A stretch of 64,000 nt of DNA from NCBI RefSeq assembly GCF_900090235.1, contig NZ_LT607750.1, positions 2,678,501 to 2,742,500 on the forward strand, given 5' to 3'. How positions within the stretch are numbered: the first letter of the stretch is position 1; every line of letters begins with the position of its first letter. Positions 43,166 to 52,265 of the stretch are shown one piece after another. A program made the translations under genes and the position numbers. This stretch comes from Micromonospora echinaurantiaca (GTDB lineage: Bacteria; Actinomycetota; Actinomycetes; Mycobacteriales; Micromonosporaceae). The notes beneath the pieces were generated by a model. The model had not been told where the DNA came from, did no database searches, and saw only the letters and a list, made by a program, of their open reading frames with translations.

Positions 43166-43228
43166 GTCGGTCTCCCCCCGGGAAGCGGTGGCGCGGGCGG
43201 CGGGGTGGGCCGCCGCCCGCGCCGGATG

Positions 43229-44533
43229 TCAGAGGCCGAGCAGGCGCAGCGGCACGGCGTCGGCCATCGCCTGGTTGCCGGCGTCGTTGGGGTGGATGTG
43301 GTCACCGGAGTCGTACGCGGGCAGCAGTCGGCTGGGCTGGGCCGGGTCGCGCAGCACCCGGTCGAAGTCGAGCAGCCCGTCGAACTCGCCGCTGCCGCGC
43401 AGGTAGGCGTTCACCGCCTGCCGGGTGGCCTCCTTCTCCGGCGTCCACACCCCCGGGTTGCCGTGCCCCTCGTACGGCGTCAGGGTGGCCACCAGGCTGC
43501 GCAGGCCGCGCGCCTTGACCTGCTGGTTGATCTGCCGCAGGGCGGCGATGATCTGCTCGGCGGAGTCGCCGGACATCCAGATGTCGTTGATGCCCAGGTG
43601 GGTGACCACGGTGCGGGCGTCGGTCTGGGCGAAGACGTCCTCGTCGAGCCGGCTCACCGCATTCGGCCCCAGCTCGTGGTAGCCGGGGAAGCCGCCCGCG
43701 CCGGGCTCCGGCCCCTCGTGGTTGAGCCGGTTGCCGGCCAGGCTCAGGTTGAGCACGCCCGGGGTGCGGACGTCCGGCCGGGCGTCGATCAGCCGGTCGG
43801 CGAGCAGGTCGGGCCAGCGCTTGTTGGCGTTGACCGTGCTGCCGTTGCCGTCGCCGATGGAGTCGCCGAGCACCACCACGGAGCCCGGCGAGTGCCGGCG
43901 CTGCACGTCGATGCCGGAGAGGAAGAACCAGCAGCAGTTCGGCCGGATGGTGAAGCCCGCGCCGTCGGCGGCGGAGGTCAGGTCGGTGGCGCCGATGAAG
44001 TTGGTCTGCCGGGACTGGCCGTGGAAGGTGACCGGGCCGGTCGGGGTCGGGAAGTGCACGGTGAGCACCAGGTCCTGCTGGTCGCCGACCGGGAAGTCGA
44101 TCGGGTCGCTGAGCAGTTCGGCGCCGCGGTTCATGGTGGCCGAGGCGGCGCCGTTGAAGCGCAGCTCGCGCAGGCTGGCCGGGTCGATGTCGGAGTGGTC
44201 GTCCGCGGTGGCGGTGTTGGGGCGGGCGATGGTGGCCCGGCCGACCTGGACCGCCTGCTCGCCGTAGATGTTGCTCAGTCGCACCCGCAGCCGGGGACCG
44301 CCGACCGAGGTGTGCACCACCATCCGCACGCTCTGGTTGTTCAGCCCGGTGTTGGTCAGGCCGGTGGCGTTGCCGCGGGTCACCGCGGCGGCCCAGCTGC
44401 CCGCCCAGACGGCCCGGTCGCCGCGCGCCCCGGACGTCGAATCGGGGCCGGCGCTGGCGACCACGGCCGGGGTGCCCGCGACCAGCAGCGCGGCGGCGGA
44501 AGCTATCACGTGCCATCTCTTCGGAGTCGCCAT
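43229..44533 (-). CDS. Secreted SGNH/GDSL-family esterase
   Basis: The 434-residue protein has a signal peptide (KRWHVIASAAALLVAGTPAV), an N-terminal beta-rich domain (about 30-195) and an SGNH hydrolase domain: block I VVVLGDSIGDGNG (Ser), block II LNLSLAGNRLNHEG, block III THLGINDIWMSGD and the catalytic Asp-X-X-His region SGDHIHPND. It acts outside the cell on esters of lipids or polysaccharides. The ATG at 44533 has GGAGG 4 bases upstream. It lies 63 bp upstream of the P450 on the same strand and could share a promoter, but its secreted nature suggests independence. Confidence 0.92.
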   Translation of the reverse strand: MATPKRWHVIASAAALLVAGTPAVVASAGPDSTSGARGDRAVWAGSWAAAVTRGNATGLTNTGLNNQSVRMVVHTSVGGPRLRVRLSNIYGEQAVQVGRATIARPNTATADDHSDIDPASLRELRFNGAASATMNRGAELLSDPIDFPVGDQQDLVLTVHFPTPTGPVTFHGQSRQTNFIGATDLTSAADGAGFTIRPNCCWFFLSGIDVQRRHSPGSVVVLGDSIGDGNGSTVNANKRWPDLLADRLIDARPDVRTPGVLNLSLAGNRLNHEGPEPGAGGFPGYHELGPNAVSRLDEDVFAQTDARTVVTHLGINDIWMSGDSAEQIIAALRQINQQVKARGLRSLVATLTPYEGHGNPGVWTPEKEATRQAVNAYLRGSGEFDGLLDFDRVLRDPAQPSRLLPAYDSGDHIHPNDAGNQAMADAVPLRLLGL

Positions 44534-44810
44534 TGAACCTCCATCGTGGTGGCAGCTCAGGGCCGTCCGCGGACGGTCACCGGCTGGGATGGACCGGAAA
44601 CTAACCGCCGCCGAAGATGGGCGTCAATCAACCTGATCGACGCGATCAAATGTCCGCCAGTCCGCGCGGAGCGCCGTTCGGCCACTCTCCGCCGACAGCG
44701 GGAACACCCTACGCTCACAGGCGGCGGCGAGGTGGTCGCCGACCCGCGCGCCACCGCCGCGCCCTGCCCGGGAACTGCCCGGGCACCGCCGGACCGGATG
44801 GGGACTGCCG

Positions 44811-46394
44811 ATGACTGACGGGCAACGGGCCAGCTACGTGCACCGGGCGCTGGCGCTCTTCGCCGGCTGGGGCGAGCGGGAGGCGCTGGTCGGCGGTGGC
44901 CGCCGGCTCAGCTACGCCGACGTGCGCGCGGAGGTGTGCGCGCTGGCCGGCACGCTGCGCCGGCACGGCGTACGGCCGGGCGCGGCGGTTCTGGTCGCGC
45001 TCGGCAACCCGGTCGAGGGGCCGCTGGTGCAGCTCGCCCTGCACCTGCTGGGCTGCCGCACGATGTGGGTCGCGCCGGTCACCTCCCGGCGGGAGGTCGC
45101 CGACTTCGCCCGGCTGGCCCGTCCCGACGCGTTCCTCTACGACGCGCGGGACCCGGCGGGCCTCGGTCCGGAGCTGGCCGCCGCCCTGCCCGGCGTGCCG
45201 GTCTTCTGTCTCGGACCGGGCGGCGCCGGCCCCGACCTCACCGCGGCCACCGCATCCGGTGACCGACCCGACGGGCCCGACGAGCTGCCCGGCGAGGTGC
45301 CCGCGCCGGAGTCGTTCCTGCAGACCAGCGGCACCACCGGCACCCCGAAGCTGGTGCACCACCGGGAGAGCTTCTACGCGCAGATCCTCACCCTGGCCGC
45401 GGACTTCCGCGCCGCCGGCTTCCCGCTGCTGCGGCACCTGTCGCACTCGCCGATGTGGCTGGCCAGCGGCCAGATCACCACGCTGTTCAACCTGTTCACC
45501 GGCGGCGTGCTGTTCCTCCGCGACGGCTGGGACCCGGCGCGGTTCGTCGACACGGTGCAGCGGGAGCGGATCAACTCCACCTTCGTCACCCCGCCGATGC
45601 TCTACGAGGTGCTCGACCACCCGGCGCTGGACGGCGCGGACTTCTCCGCGATGTTCATGTTCAACGTGGGCGCCGGCCCCGCCGCGCCGGCCCGGCTGCG
45701 GCAGGCGATCGCCCGCTTCGGCCCGGTGCTGCGCATCGTGTACGGGCTCAGCGAGGCGGTGGTGATCACCGCGCTGCCCGGGCTGACCGACGACCCGGAG
45801 CACCCGGAGCGGCTGCGCTCCTGCGGCCGGCCGTACGGCGACGTGCGGGTGGAGATCCGCGCCGAGGACGGCACGGTGCTGCCGCCGGGCGTCGACGGTG
45901 AGGTGTGGGTGCACACCGAGCTGCGCTTCGCCGGCTACCACGGTGAGCCGGAGCTGACCGCCGACACGCTGGTCGACGGCTGGGTGCGCACCCGCGACAT
46001 CGGGCACCTGGACGCCGACGGCTACCTCTACCTGGTCGACCGGCTGCAGGACCGGATCCTCACCCGGCAGCGCAGCTGGCCGATCTACTCCCGCCCGATC
46101 GAGGACGTGCTGGCCGGGCACCCGCAGGTGCGGGCGGCCGCGGTGATCGGCGTGCCGGACGAGGTGGCCGGCGAGGTGCCGTACGCCTTCGTGGTGCCGG
46201 CGCCCGGCGCGACGGTGACCGGCGCCGAGCTGATCGACCTGGTGACCACCGCGCTGAGCGACACCTGGGCACCCGAGGCGGTCGAGTTCGTCGACCGGCT
46301 GCCGCTGAACCGTTCGGCCAAGGTGGACAAGCGGGCGCTACGCGCGAGGTACGCCGCGGCGAACCCGCACGCCGCGATCGGCAGCCCGGCGTGA
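44811..46394 (+). CDS. Class I adenylate-forming acyl-CoA/acyl-AMP ligase
   Basis: The 527-residue ANL enzyme has the P-loop LQTSGTTGTPKLVHH, the A5-type IVYGLSEAVVITALPG, the RTRDIGHLDADGYLYLVDR motif and the C-terminal catalytic Lys in LNRSAKVDKRAL. It activates a carboxylic acid as AMP ester and loads CoA or a carrier protein. The pocket cannot be assigned by eye, but small aromatic or short acyl substrates are plausible. The ATG at 44811 has a GGGGACTGCCG upstream region. The stop overlaps the MFS gene start (GTGA). It diverges from the esterase across 277 bp. Confidence 0.9.
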   Translation: MTDGQRASYVHRALALFAGWGEREALVGGGRRLSYADVRAEVCALAGTLRRHGVRPGAAVLVALGNPVEGPLVQLALHLLGCRTMWVAPVTSRREVADFARLARPDAFLYDARDPAGLGPELAAALPGVPVFCLGPGGAGPDLTAATASGDRPDGPDELPGEVPAPESFLQTSGTTGTPKLVHHRESFYAQILTLAADFRAAGFPLLRHLSHSPMWLASGQITTLFNLFTGGVLFLRDGWDPARFVDTVQRERINSTFVTPPMLYEVLDHPALDGADFSAMFMFNVGAGPAAPARLRQAIARFGPVLRIVYGLSEAVVITALPGLTDDPEHPERLRSCGRPYGDVRVEIRAEDGTVLPPGVDGEVWVHTELRFAGYHGEPELTADTLVDGWVRTRDIGHLDADGYLYLVDRLQDRILTRQRSWPIYSRPIEDVLAGHPQVRAAAVIGVPDEVAGEVPYAFVVPAPGATVTGAELIDLVTTALSDTWAPEAVEFVDRLPLNRSAKVDKRALRARYAAANPHAAIGSPA

Positions 46395-47602
46395 CTCCCC
46401 GGCGGGAACTGGTCACCCTGGTCACCGCCGATCTGATCTCCAACCTGGGCAGCCGGATCTCGGTGGTGGCCATCCCCTGGCTGGTGCTGGAGACCACCGG
46501 CAGCCCGGCCAAGATGGGCCTGGTGGCGTTCGCCGAGACGCTGCCGTACCTGCTCTCCAGCGCGCTGGCCACGCCGTGGGCGGACCGGATCGGGTTGCGC
46601 CGCACCTCGATCCTGGCCGACCTCGCCAGCGCGGCGCTGATGGTGGCGGTGGCGCTCACCCCGTGGCTCGGCTTCGGCGCTCTGGTGGCGCTGGTCGCCG
46701 TCGTCGGCGGGCTGCGCGGCATCGGCGACCGGGTCAAGCACGTGCTGTTCCGGCCGGCCGCGGAGGCCGCCGGGGTGCGGCTGATCCGGCTGACCTCGGT
46801 CTATGACGGGTTGGGCCGGCTGGTCACCCTCTTCGGGGCGGCCGCCGGCGGCCTGCTCGTCTGGTGGTTCGGGGTGACCGGGGCGATCCTGATCGACGCG
46901 GCGACGTTCGGCGTCTGCGCGCTGCTGATCGGCGCCCTGGTCCGCCCGCCGGCGGCCAGCGCGACGCTGGCGCAACCGGAGGGCTACCTGCGCGCGCTCG
47001 CCGGCGGGTTCCGCTACCTGGGCCGGGACCGGATGCTGCTGAGCATGCTGCTGGTCATCGCCGCGCTGAACATGGTGGCCAACGCCAGTATCGCCGTCTA
47101 CATCCCGCTCTGGGTGGCCGACGTGCTGGGCAACCCGGCCGGGCTGGGCCTGGTGCTCGGCGTGTTCTCGGCCGGCGCGCTGCTGGGCAACCTGCTGTTC
47201 ACCGTGCTGGGGCCCCGGTTGCCCCGCTACCTGACCTTCGTGGCCGGGGCGCTGGTCAGCGGCACCCCCCGGCTGGTGGCGCTGGCGCTCAGCGAGGAAC
47301 TGCCGGTGGTGCTGGTGGTGACCTTCCTGTCCGGCATCGGCATCGCCGCGGTGAACCCGTTGCTGGGTGTGGCGCTCTACGAGCGGGTGCCGGTGGATCT
47401 GCAGACCCGGGTGATCGGGCTGGCCGGGTCGCTGGGCTTCGTCGGGCTGCCGGTGGGCGCGTTGCTCGGCGGTTGGTCGGTGGCCGCGTTCGGCCTCGCC
47501 CCGGCCCTGCTGGCGATGGCCGCCGCCTGCCTGCTGGTGACCCTGCTCCCCCTCTCCACCGCCCTCCGCCCCACCCCCGCCCCCACTCCCAGCACCACCT
47601 GA
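46391..47602 (+). CDS. MFS transporter (EntS-like exporter)
   Basis: The 403-residue protein has twelve hydrophobic segments and MFS_3/EntS-type features: VTADLISNLGSRISVVAIPW, TPWADRIGLRRTSILADLAS (loop 2-3 motif) and VGLPVGALLGGWSVAAFGL near helix 11. It is likely a drug or metabolite exporter driven by proton motive force. The GTG start overlaps the ligase stop, so both come from one transcript. The pairing suggests that the product of the ligase path, or a related metabolite, is exported. Confidence 0.92.
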   Translation: MTPRRELVTLVTADLISNLGSRISVVAIPWLVLETTGSPAKMGLVAFAETLPYLLSSALATPWADRIGLRRTSILADLASAALMVAVALTPWLGFGALVALVAVVGGLRGIGDRVKHVLFRPAAEAAGVRLIRLTSVYDGLGRLVTLFGAAAGGLLVWWFGVTGAILIDAATFGVCALLIGALVRPPAASATLAQPEGYLRALAGGFRYLGRDRMLLSMLLVIAALNMVANASIAVYIPLWVADVLGNPAGLGLVLGVFSAGALLGNLLFTVLGPRLPRYLTFVAGALVSGTPRLVALALSEELPVVLVVTFLSGIGIAAVNPLLGVALYERVPVDLQTRVIGLAGSLGFVGLPVGALLGGWSVAAFGLAPALLAMAAACLLVTLLPLSTALRPTPAPTPSTT

Positions 47603-47613
47603 CCCCCTCCCCT

Positions 47614-47671
47614 GTTGCTCAAGGGGTTCGCGTCAGGATCCGCCCCCGGCGTGACACGAACCCCTTGATCA
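47614..47671. repeat. Dispersed intergenic inverted repeat, copy 2 (diverged)
   Basis: Arms TCAAGGGGTTCGCGTCA and TGACACGAACCCCTTGA pair at 16 of 17 positions across a 16-base loop. It starts 12 bp after the MFS stop. The layout (TTGATC-containing outer arm, about 60 bp total) recalls the copies at 34.5 and 55.6 kb, but the arm sequence differs. It is probably a terminator. Confidence 0.7.
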
Positions 47672-47729
47672 CCGGAGCCGGGCGGGAATCGGGTTGCCCG
47701 GGGTGGGGTCGGGTGGGGAGAGTCGGCGG

Positions 47730-48650
47730 GTGGGGCGGGATGGGCGAGTCGTGGAGCCGGTGCCGGACGACGTGCTGCGCGGGCGGATCGACGCGGGGTT
47801 GGTGCGCCGGCTGGTCGCCGCGCAGTTCCCCCACTGGGGCGACCTGCCGGTCCGGCCGGTCGCGGTCGGCGGGTGGGACAACCGTACGTTCCACCTGGGC
47901 GACCGGATGACGGTCCGGCTGCCCTGCGGCGAGGGCTACGCCCTGCAGGTCGCGAAGGAGCAACGCTGGCTGCCGGTGCTCGCGCCCCGGCTGCCGCTCA
48001 CCGTCCCGACCCCGCTCGCCGCCGGGGAACCCGGCGCCGGCTACCCGCACCCGTGGTCGGTCCACCGCTGGATCGACGGCGACACCGCCCGCCCGGAGCG
48101 GATCGCCGACCTGACCGAATTCGCCACCACGCTCGCCGGCTTCCTCGCCGCGCTGCGCCGGGTGGACCCGGCCGGCGGGCCGGCGGCCGGCCGGCACAGC
48201 GCCTGGCGCGGGGCGCCGCTGCGCACGTACGACGCGGAGACCCGGCGGGCGGTCGACGCGCTCGGCGACCGGATCCCCCGCGACCCGGTCACCGCGATCT
48301 GGACGGCCGCCCTGGCCACCACCTGGGACGCCCCGCCGGTCTGGTTCCACGGCGACGTCGCCTTCGGCAACCTGCTGGTCCGCGAGGGCCGGCTGGCCGC
48401 CGTCATCGACTTCGGCTGCTGCGGCGTCGGCGACCCGGCCTGCGACACGGTGATCGCCTGGACGCTGCTGGACGGGCCGAGCCGGACGGCGTTCCGGGAG
48501 GTGCTCGGCGTCGACGACGCCACCTGGGCCCGGGGACGCGGCTGGGCACTGTGGAAGGCGCTGATCACGCTGGACGACGCCGACCCGGCACGCGCCGCCG
48601 AGGCCCGGCACACGCTCGACCAGGTGCTCGCCGAGTGGCGGGAGGGGTGA
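47730..48650 (+). CDS. Aminoglycoside phosphotransferase-family kinase
   Basis: The 306-residue APH/choline-kinase-like protein has the catalytic loop VWFHGDVAFGNLLV (Asp and Asn) and the metal-binding AVIDFGCCGVGDPACD. The N-terminal lobe shows the LPCGEGYALQVAKEQRWLP segment. It phosphorylates a hydroxyl group of an antibiotic or metabolite; resistance is possible but not shown. The start is uncertain: GTG at 47730 has GGGGAG 9 bases upstream, GTG at 47751 is the alternative. The following YjbR-type gene is 45 bp away. Confidence 0.88.
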   Translation: MGRDGRVVEPVPDDVLRGRIDAGLVRRLVAAQFPHWGDLPVRPVAVGGWDNRTFHLGDRMTVRLPCGEGYALQVAKEQRWLPVLAPRLPLTVPTPLAAGEPGAGYPHPWSVHRWIDGDTARPERIADLTEFATTLAGFLAALRRVDPAGGPAAGRHSAWRGAPLRTYDAETRRAVDALGDRIPRDPVTAIWTAALATTWDAPPVWFHGDVAFGNLLVREGRLAAVIDFGCCGVGDPACDTVIAWTLLDGPSRTAFREVLGVDDATWARGRGWALWKALITLDDADPARAAEARHTLDQVLAEWREG

Positions 48651-48695
48651 CCGTACGGCCACCCACCGGCCGCGCGCGGCGCGTATCGTCGGGAC

Positions 48696-49100
48696 GTGGC
48701 CACCTGGGACGACGTACGCCGCATCGCGCTGGGCCTGCCGGAGACCAGCGAGCACCCGTCGTACAACGGGGCGCCGGCGTGGCGGGTGCGGAAGAAGTCC
48801 TTCGTCTTCGACCGCCCGCTACGCAAGGCCGACCGCGAGGCGCTCGGCCCGGCCGCGCCGGACGGCCCGGTGCTCGGCGCGTACGTGCCCGACGTGGGGG
48901 CCAAGGAGGCGCTGCTCGCCGACGACCCGGCCGTCTACTTCACCACCCCGCACTTCGACGGCTACCCGGTGATCCTGGCGCGGCTCGACCAGCTCGACGT
49001 CGAGGAGCTGACCGAACTGGTGGTCGAGGCGTGGTACGCCTGCGCGCCAAAACGGCTCGCGGCCGCGTACCAGGCCGGCCAGCCGACCACCCCGTCCTGA
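48696..49100 (+). CDS. MmcQ/YjbR-family protein
   Basis: The 134-residue protein has the family layout with WDDVRRIALGLPETSEHPSY at the start and FDGYPVILARLDQLDVEELTELVVEAWYACAPKRLAA at the end (cut here: APKRLAA is the family tail). The fold is like a winged or double-wing DNA-binding domain, but function is unknown in most members. The GTG at 48696 lacks a strong upstream site. It is a common accessory gene in actinomycetes. Confidence 0.88.
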   Translation: MATWDDVRRIALGLPETSEHPSYNGAPAWRVRKKSFVFDRPLRKADREALGPAAPDGPVLGAYVPDVGAKEALLADDPAVYFTTPHFDGYPVILARLDQLDVEELTELVVEAWYACAPKRLAAAYQAGQPTTPS

Positions 49101-49119
49101 CCCGGTACGCCGGGCCCGC

Positions 49120-50169
49120 TCAGGGGTGGTCGTTCGGGGCCGGCCGGGCGCCGACGGGCCACCGGTAGATCCGCAGCGGCCGCTCGACGCTGTCCCGGCC
49201 GCCGGCCAGCCCGGCGGTGCGGTGCAGCTGGGTCACCGGGATCAGCAGGTCGCCGCCGCGGTCGATCCAGAGCGCGTCGGCGAACGCCAGGCGCGGGTCG
49301 GCGACCAGCGTCGCCACCTGCCGGTCGGGAGCGATCCGCAGGATCCGGCGCCGGTCCACGTCGCTGAGGTAGATCGCGCCGTCGGCGTCGATCGCGGTGC
49401 CACCCGTGCTCGGGGTGTCCAGCCAGCGCTCGACGGCGCCGGCCAGGGTGTCGGGCGGGACGTCCGGGTCGTCCAGCCAGTGGGTGGCGACCCGGGCGAG
49501 CGGGCCGCAGGCCGGCTGGAAGTAGAGGTGGGCGCCGTCCGGCGAGACCTCCAACTGGTCAGCGTGCAGCCGGACCTCGGCGCCGTCCAGGTCCCGCAGC
49601 GGGGTGCCGTCCGCGCTCATCGGTCGGCCGGCCGTGGTGCTCCAGTGCCCGTCCAGCACCCGGCGGGCCCGGCCGCTGGCCAGGTCGAGGACGACCAGGG
49701 CGGGCGCGCCGGCGTCGGTGAGGTAGGCGGTCGGGCCGTTGAACCGGACGTCGTCGAGGAAACTGGTTGGCCGGGTCACCGCGGTCAGGTCGTAACAGCG
49801 GGTGATCCGGTCGGTGGCGAGGTCGACGGCGAGCAGGCGGGGGCCGCCCGGCACCGGCGGCGCGCCGAACCCGGGGGCGCCGCTGTCGACGAGCCAGAGC
49901 AGCCCGTCCGGCCCGGTCCGCAGGCTGTTCACGGTGACGAAGGCGCCGTCCGGGTCGTGGTCGTCGCGGACCGCGTTCCAGGCCGGGTCCGGATACGGCA
50001 CCGCCGTCCCGTCGGCCCGCAGCTCGGCCACCGCGATCCCCGGCCCGTCAGCGTTGGGATAGCAGACGAACGTCCGCCCGGCGGCCGTGGTGACGCCGTT
50101 CCAGATCCGGTTCGAAGCGTGCACGGACGTCAGCCGGTCGTCCGCCCGGTCCGGCCAGTCAGCGCTCAT
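49120..50169 (-). CDS. Major-royal-jelly/yellow-like beta-propeller protein
   Basis: The 349-residue protein resembles the MRJP/yellow family with DDVRFNGPTAYLTDAGAPAL, VVLDLASGRARRVLDGHWST and LHADQLEVSPDGAHLYFQPA. The N-terminus SNRIWNGVTTAAGRTFVCYP is also typical. It is a six-bladed propeller with no signal peptide, probably binding or hydrolysing a small metabolite. The ATG at 50169 is the first start. It is a different subfamily from the strictosidine-synthase-like propeller at 13.7 kb. Confidence 0.82.
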   Translation of the reverse strand: MSADWPDRADDRLTSVHASNRIWNGVTTAAGRTFVCYPNADGPGIAVAELRADGTAVPYPDPAWNAVRDDHDPDGAFVTVNSLRTGPDGLLWLVDSGAPGFGAPPVPGGPRLLAVDLATDRITRCYDLTAVTRPTSFLDDVRFNGPTAYLTDAGAPALVVLDLASGRARRVLDGHWSTTAGRPMSADGTPLRDLDGAEVRLHADQLEVSPDGAHLYFQPACGPLARVATHWLDDPDVPPDTLAGAVERWLDTPSTGGTAIDADGAIYLSDVDRRRILRIAPDRQVATLVADPRLAFADALWIDRGGDLLIPVTQLHRTAGLAGGRDSVERPLRIYRWPVGARPAPNDHP

Positions 50170-50355
50170 CCCGCCCGCTCCCTCCGTCGCGACCCGTCGG
50201 CGGCAGCGACCTACCCGGCGATCCCCTCACCATGCCCGTGGCCGGGCGGCGAGCGCCGGCAGCAGCCCGTCGAGCACGCCCGTCCCCTCCCCCGACATCC
50301 GACCGGCCCATCGTCGGGTCGGGACGGCAGCCGCGCCGCGCGGTCAGGACCCGGC

Positions 50356-50582
50356 GACGTCAATCCGACAGGGCCGCCGCGACCGCCTCCTCGGCGGTGG
50401 TCACGTGCACCGGGCCGGGCGCGGTCGGGGCCCGGCGACGTCAATCCGACAGGGCCGCCGCGACGGCCTCCTCGGCGGTGGCGACGTGCACCGGGCCGGG
50501 CGCGGTCGGGGCCCGGCGACGTCAATCCGACAGGGCCGCCGCGACGGCCTCCTCGGCGGTGGTCACGTGCACCGGGCCGGGC
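50356..50582. repeat. 81-bp tandem repeat derived from the 3' end of the LOG gene
   Basis: GACGTCAATCCGACAGGGCC starts copies at 50356, 50437 and 50518, exactly 81 bases apart. The third copy is the real 3' end of the LOG gene including its stop codon; the other two lie downstream as non-coding duplicates, each with its own in-frame TGA. Copies differ at a few positions only. The 352-bp gap 50170-50521 is otherwise empty. Confidence 0.93.
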
Positions 50583-50989
50583 ACGGGCAGCCCGTCGGCG
50601 TCGAGGATCCACCAGCCGCCGAGCACCACCACCGGGATGCCGCCGCGGCGCAGGCCCAACGCCACCTCGCTGAGCGTCCCCCAGGACCCGCCGACGGCGA
50701 TCACCGCGTCGGCGCTCCACACCAGGATCGCGTTGCGGGCCTGACCCATGTTGGTGACCAGCACCGCTGAACAGTCGGCCGGACCGGGGTCGGTGCCGTC
50801 GTCCGGGCGGACGCCGATCACCAGGCCGGCCCGGGAGCGGGCGCCGGCGGCGGCCGCGGCCATCACCCCGCCGCCGGCGCCGCAGAGCACCGTCACGCCG
50901 CGCCCGGCGAGCAGCTCACCCACCCGGCGGGCGTACGCCAGCTCGGTCCCGGTCGCCGACGCCGGGCCGCAGACCGCCACCTGCACCAT
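50522..50989 (-). CDS. LOG/TIGR00725-family protein (Rossmann-fold nucleotide-binding)
   Basis: The 155-residue protein has the Rossmann core VAVCGPASATGTELAYARRV, VTVLCGAGGGVMAAAAAGAR, and VIAVGGSWGTLSEVALGLRR, the last a variant of PGGxGTxxE. Related LOG enzymes release cytokinin bases from nucleotides; the TIGR00725 branch is not characterised. The ATG at 50989 has GGAAGGGGG upstream. Its last 27 codons are the source of an 81-bp tandem repeat located downstream. Confidence 0.85.
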   Translation of the reverse strand: MVQVAVCGPASATGTELAYARRVGELLAGRGVTVLCGAGGGVMAAAAAGARSRAGLVIGVRPDDGTDPGPADCSAVLVTNMGQARNAILVWSADAVIAVGGSWGTLSEVALGLRRGGIPVVVLGGWWILDADGLPVPGPVHVTTAEEAVAAALSD

Positions 50990-51127
50990 GGTCCGCCCCC
51001 TTCCGCCGCCCATCATGCCGGCGGCGGGTGGTCCTTCCGGAGGGAGCGGTCGAGGGTCCACCCGGCGGAGGTAACCCTGCCCGACGGGCCGCTGCCCGCG
51101 GGCACCACGGTCGATTAGCGTACGCCC

Positions 51128-51808
51128 ATGCCATCGACGTTGACCGAAGCGACCGATCCGTGGTGCCTGCGCCCCGGGGAGAGCGCGGCGCTGCTGCGCG
51201 GGCATCCGTGGCGGCGCTTCGCGGTGCTGGGTGACAGCGTGGCCGAGGGGCTCTGCGAGCCGGTGGACGGCTACCCGGACGTGCAGTGGGCCGACCGGAT
51301 CGCCGCCGAGCTGCGGGCCGTGGCGCCCGAGCTGGCGTACCTGAACCTGGGGCTGCGGGGGCTACGGGCGCACGAGGTACGCGCCACCCAGCTCGCCCCG
51401 GCGCTCGACTTCCGGCCCGACCTGGCGCTGGTGGTCTGCGGCGGCAACGACGCCTTCTCCCCCGGCTACGACGCCGACGCGGTGGACGCGGAGCTGACCG
51501 CGATGATCGAGGCGTTGCGGGCCGCCGGGGCGGACGTGATCACCGTCGGGATGTTCGACGTGTCGCACAGCCCGGCGGTCCCGCACCGGCACCGGGCCGG
51601 CCTGGCCGAGCGGATGCGCCGGCTCTCCGCGCACACCGGCGCGCTCGCGCAGCGGCTAGGCACCCTGCACGTACGGCTCACCGACCACCCGCTCACCGCG
51701 GACCCGTCGATCTACAGCAGCGACGGCCGGCACGGCAGCGCCCGCAGCGACGCCATCGCCGCCGCCGAGACGGTCCGCCGCCTCGGCGCCCACCTGGGCA
51801 ACGCGTGA
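51128..51808 (+). CDS. Cytosolic SGNH/GDSL hydrolase
   Basis: The 226-residue protein is an SGNH hydrolase with block I FAVLGDSVAEGLCEP (Ser), LNLGLRGLRAHEVRATQ (block II), VVCGGNDAFSPGYD (block III) and a C-terminal DGRHGSARSD where the catalytic Asp/His pair would lie. No signal peptide is present. It cleaves acyl esters; the substrate is unknown. The ATG at 51128 is the first start after the divergent LOG gene. Its stop overlaps the next gene's start (GTGA). Confidence 0.88.
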   Translation: MPSTLTEATDPWCLRPGESAALLRGHPWRRFAVLGDSVAEGLCEPVDGYPDVQWADRIAAELRAVAPELAYLNLGLRGLRAHEVRATQLAPALDFRPDLALVVCGGNDAFSPGYDADAVDAELTAMIEALRAAGADVITVGMFDVSHSPAVPHRHRAGLAERMRRLSAHTGALAQRLGTLHVRLTDHPLTADPSIYSSDGRHGSARSDAIAAAETVRRLGAHLGNA

Positions 51809-52233
51809 GCCGCCGGAATCCGTCCCGGGAGCCCGCCGCGCCGCCCCGGGCGGACGGCGCGACGGCCACCGGCCTGCTCGAGGCCGGCAGCCGCCGGCGC
51901 AACCAACCGCCACCACCGGCCGTCGTGTTCGAGGCGCTCACCGAGCCCGACCGCGATCCGGCGCGCCCCTGGCTACGGTTGCTCGACGACGAGCAACCAC
52001 CGCGGATCCTCCGCGCCGAGCACCCGCGCCTGGTCGTCTGGTCGTCGCTGTGGCCCCGGCGGCCCGACGCCCAGGTGCGTTTCGAGCTGGAGTTCGACGG
52101 CACGTACGGCACCGAGTTGCGCTGGACCCTGCTGGTGTCCGAGCCACTGCCCGACCAGTCCCTGCTGGGGCACCTGCGCAAGCGGATGAACCAACTGGTC
52201 AACGGGAACCTACGCCGCACCTTCGGCCAGTAG
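51805..52233 (+). CDS. Uncharacterised protein, possibly SRPBCC-like
   Basis: The 142-residue protein has an Arg/Pro-rich N-terminus, then VVFEALTEPDRDPARPWLRL and a strand-rich stretch VRFELEFDGTYGTELRWTLL, ending in a helix (RKRMNQLVNGNLRRTFGQ). The pattern suits a small START/SRPBCC-type fold but the match is weak. The GTG overlaps the hydrolase stop, so it is translated together with it. Function unknown. Confidence 0.65.
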   Translation: MSRRNPSREPAAPPRADGATATGLLEAGSRRRNQPPPPAVVFEALTEPDRDPARPWLRLLDDEQPPRILRAEHPRLVVWSSLWPRRPDAQVRFELEFDGTYGTELRWTLLVSEPLPDQSLLGHLRKRMNQLVNGNLRRTFGQ

Positions 52234-52265
52234 CCGGCGGAGGGCCGCTCGGGGCGGCATCGGCG

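Noticed and set aside
50356..50600. CRISPR-like array at the 81-bp repeats
   Set aside because: Repeats are directly abutting with no spacers and derive from the LOG gene end.
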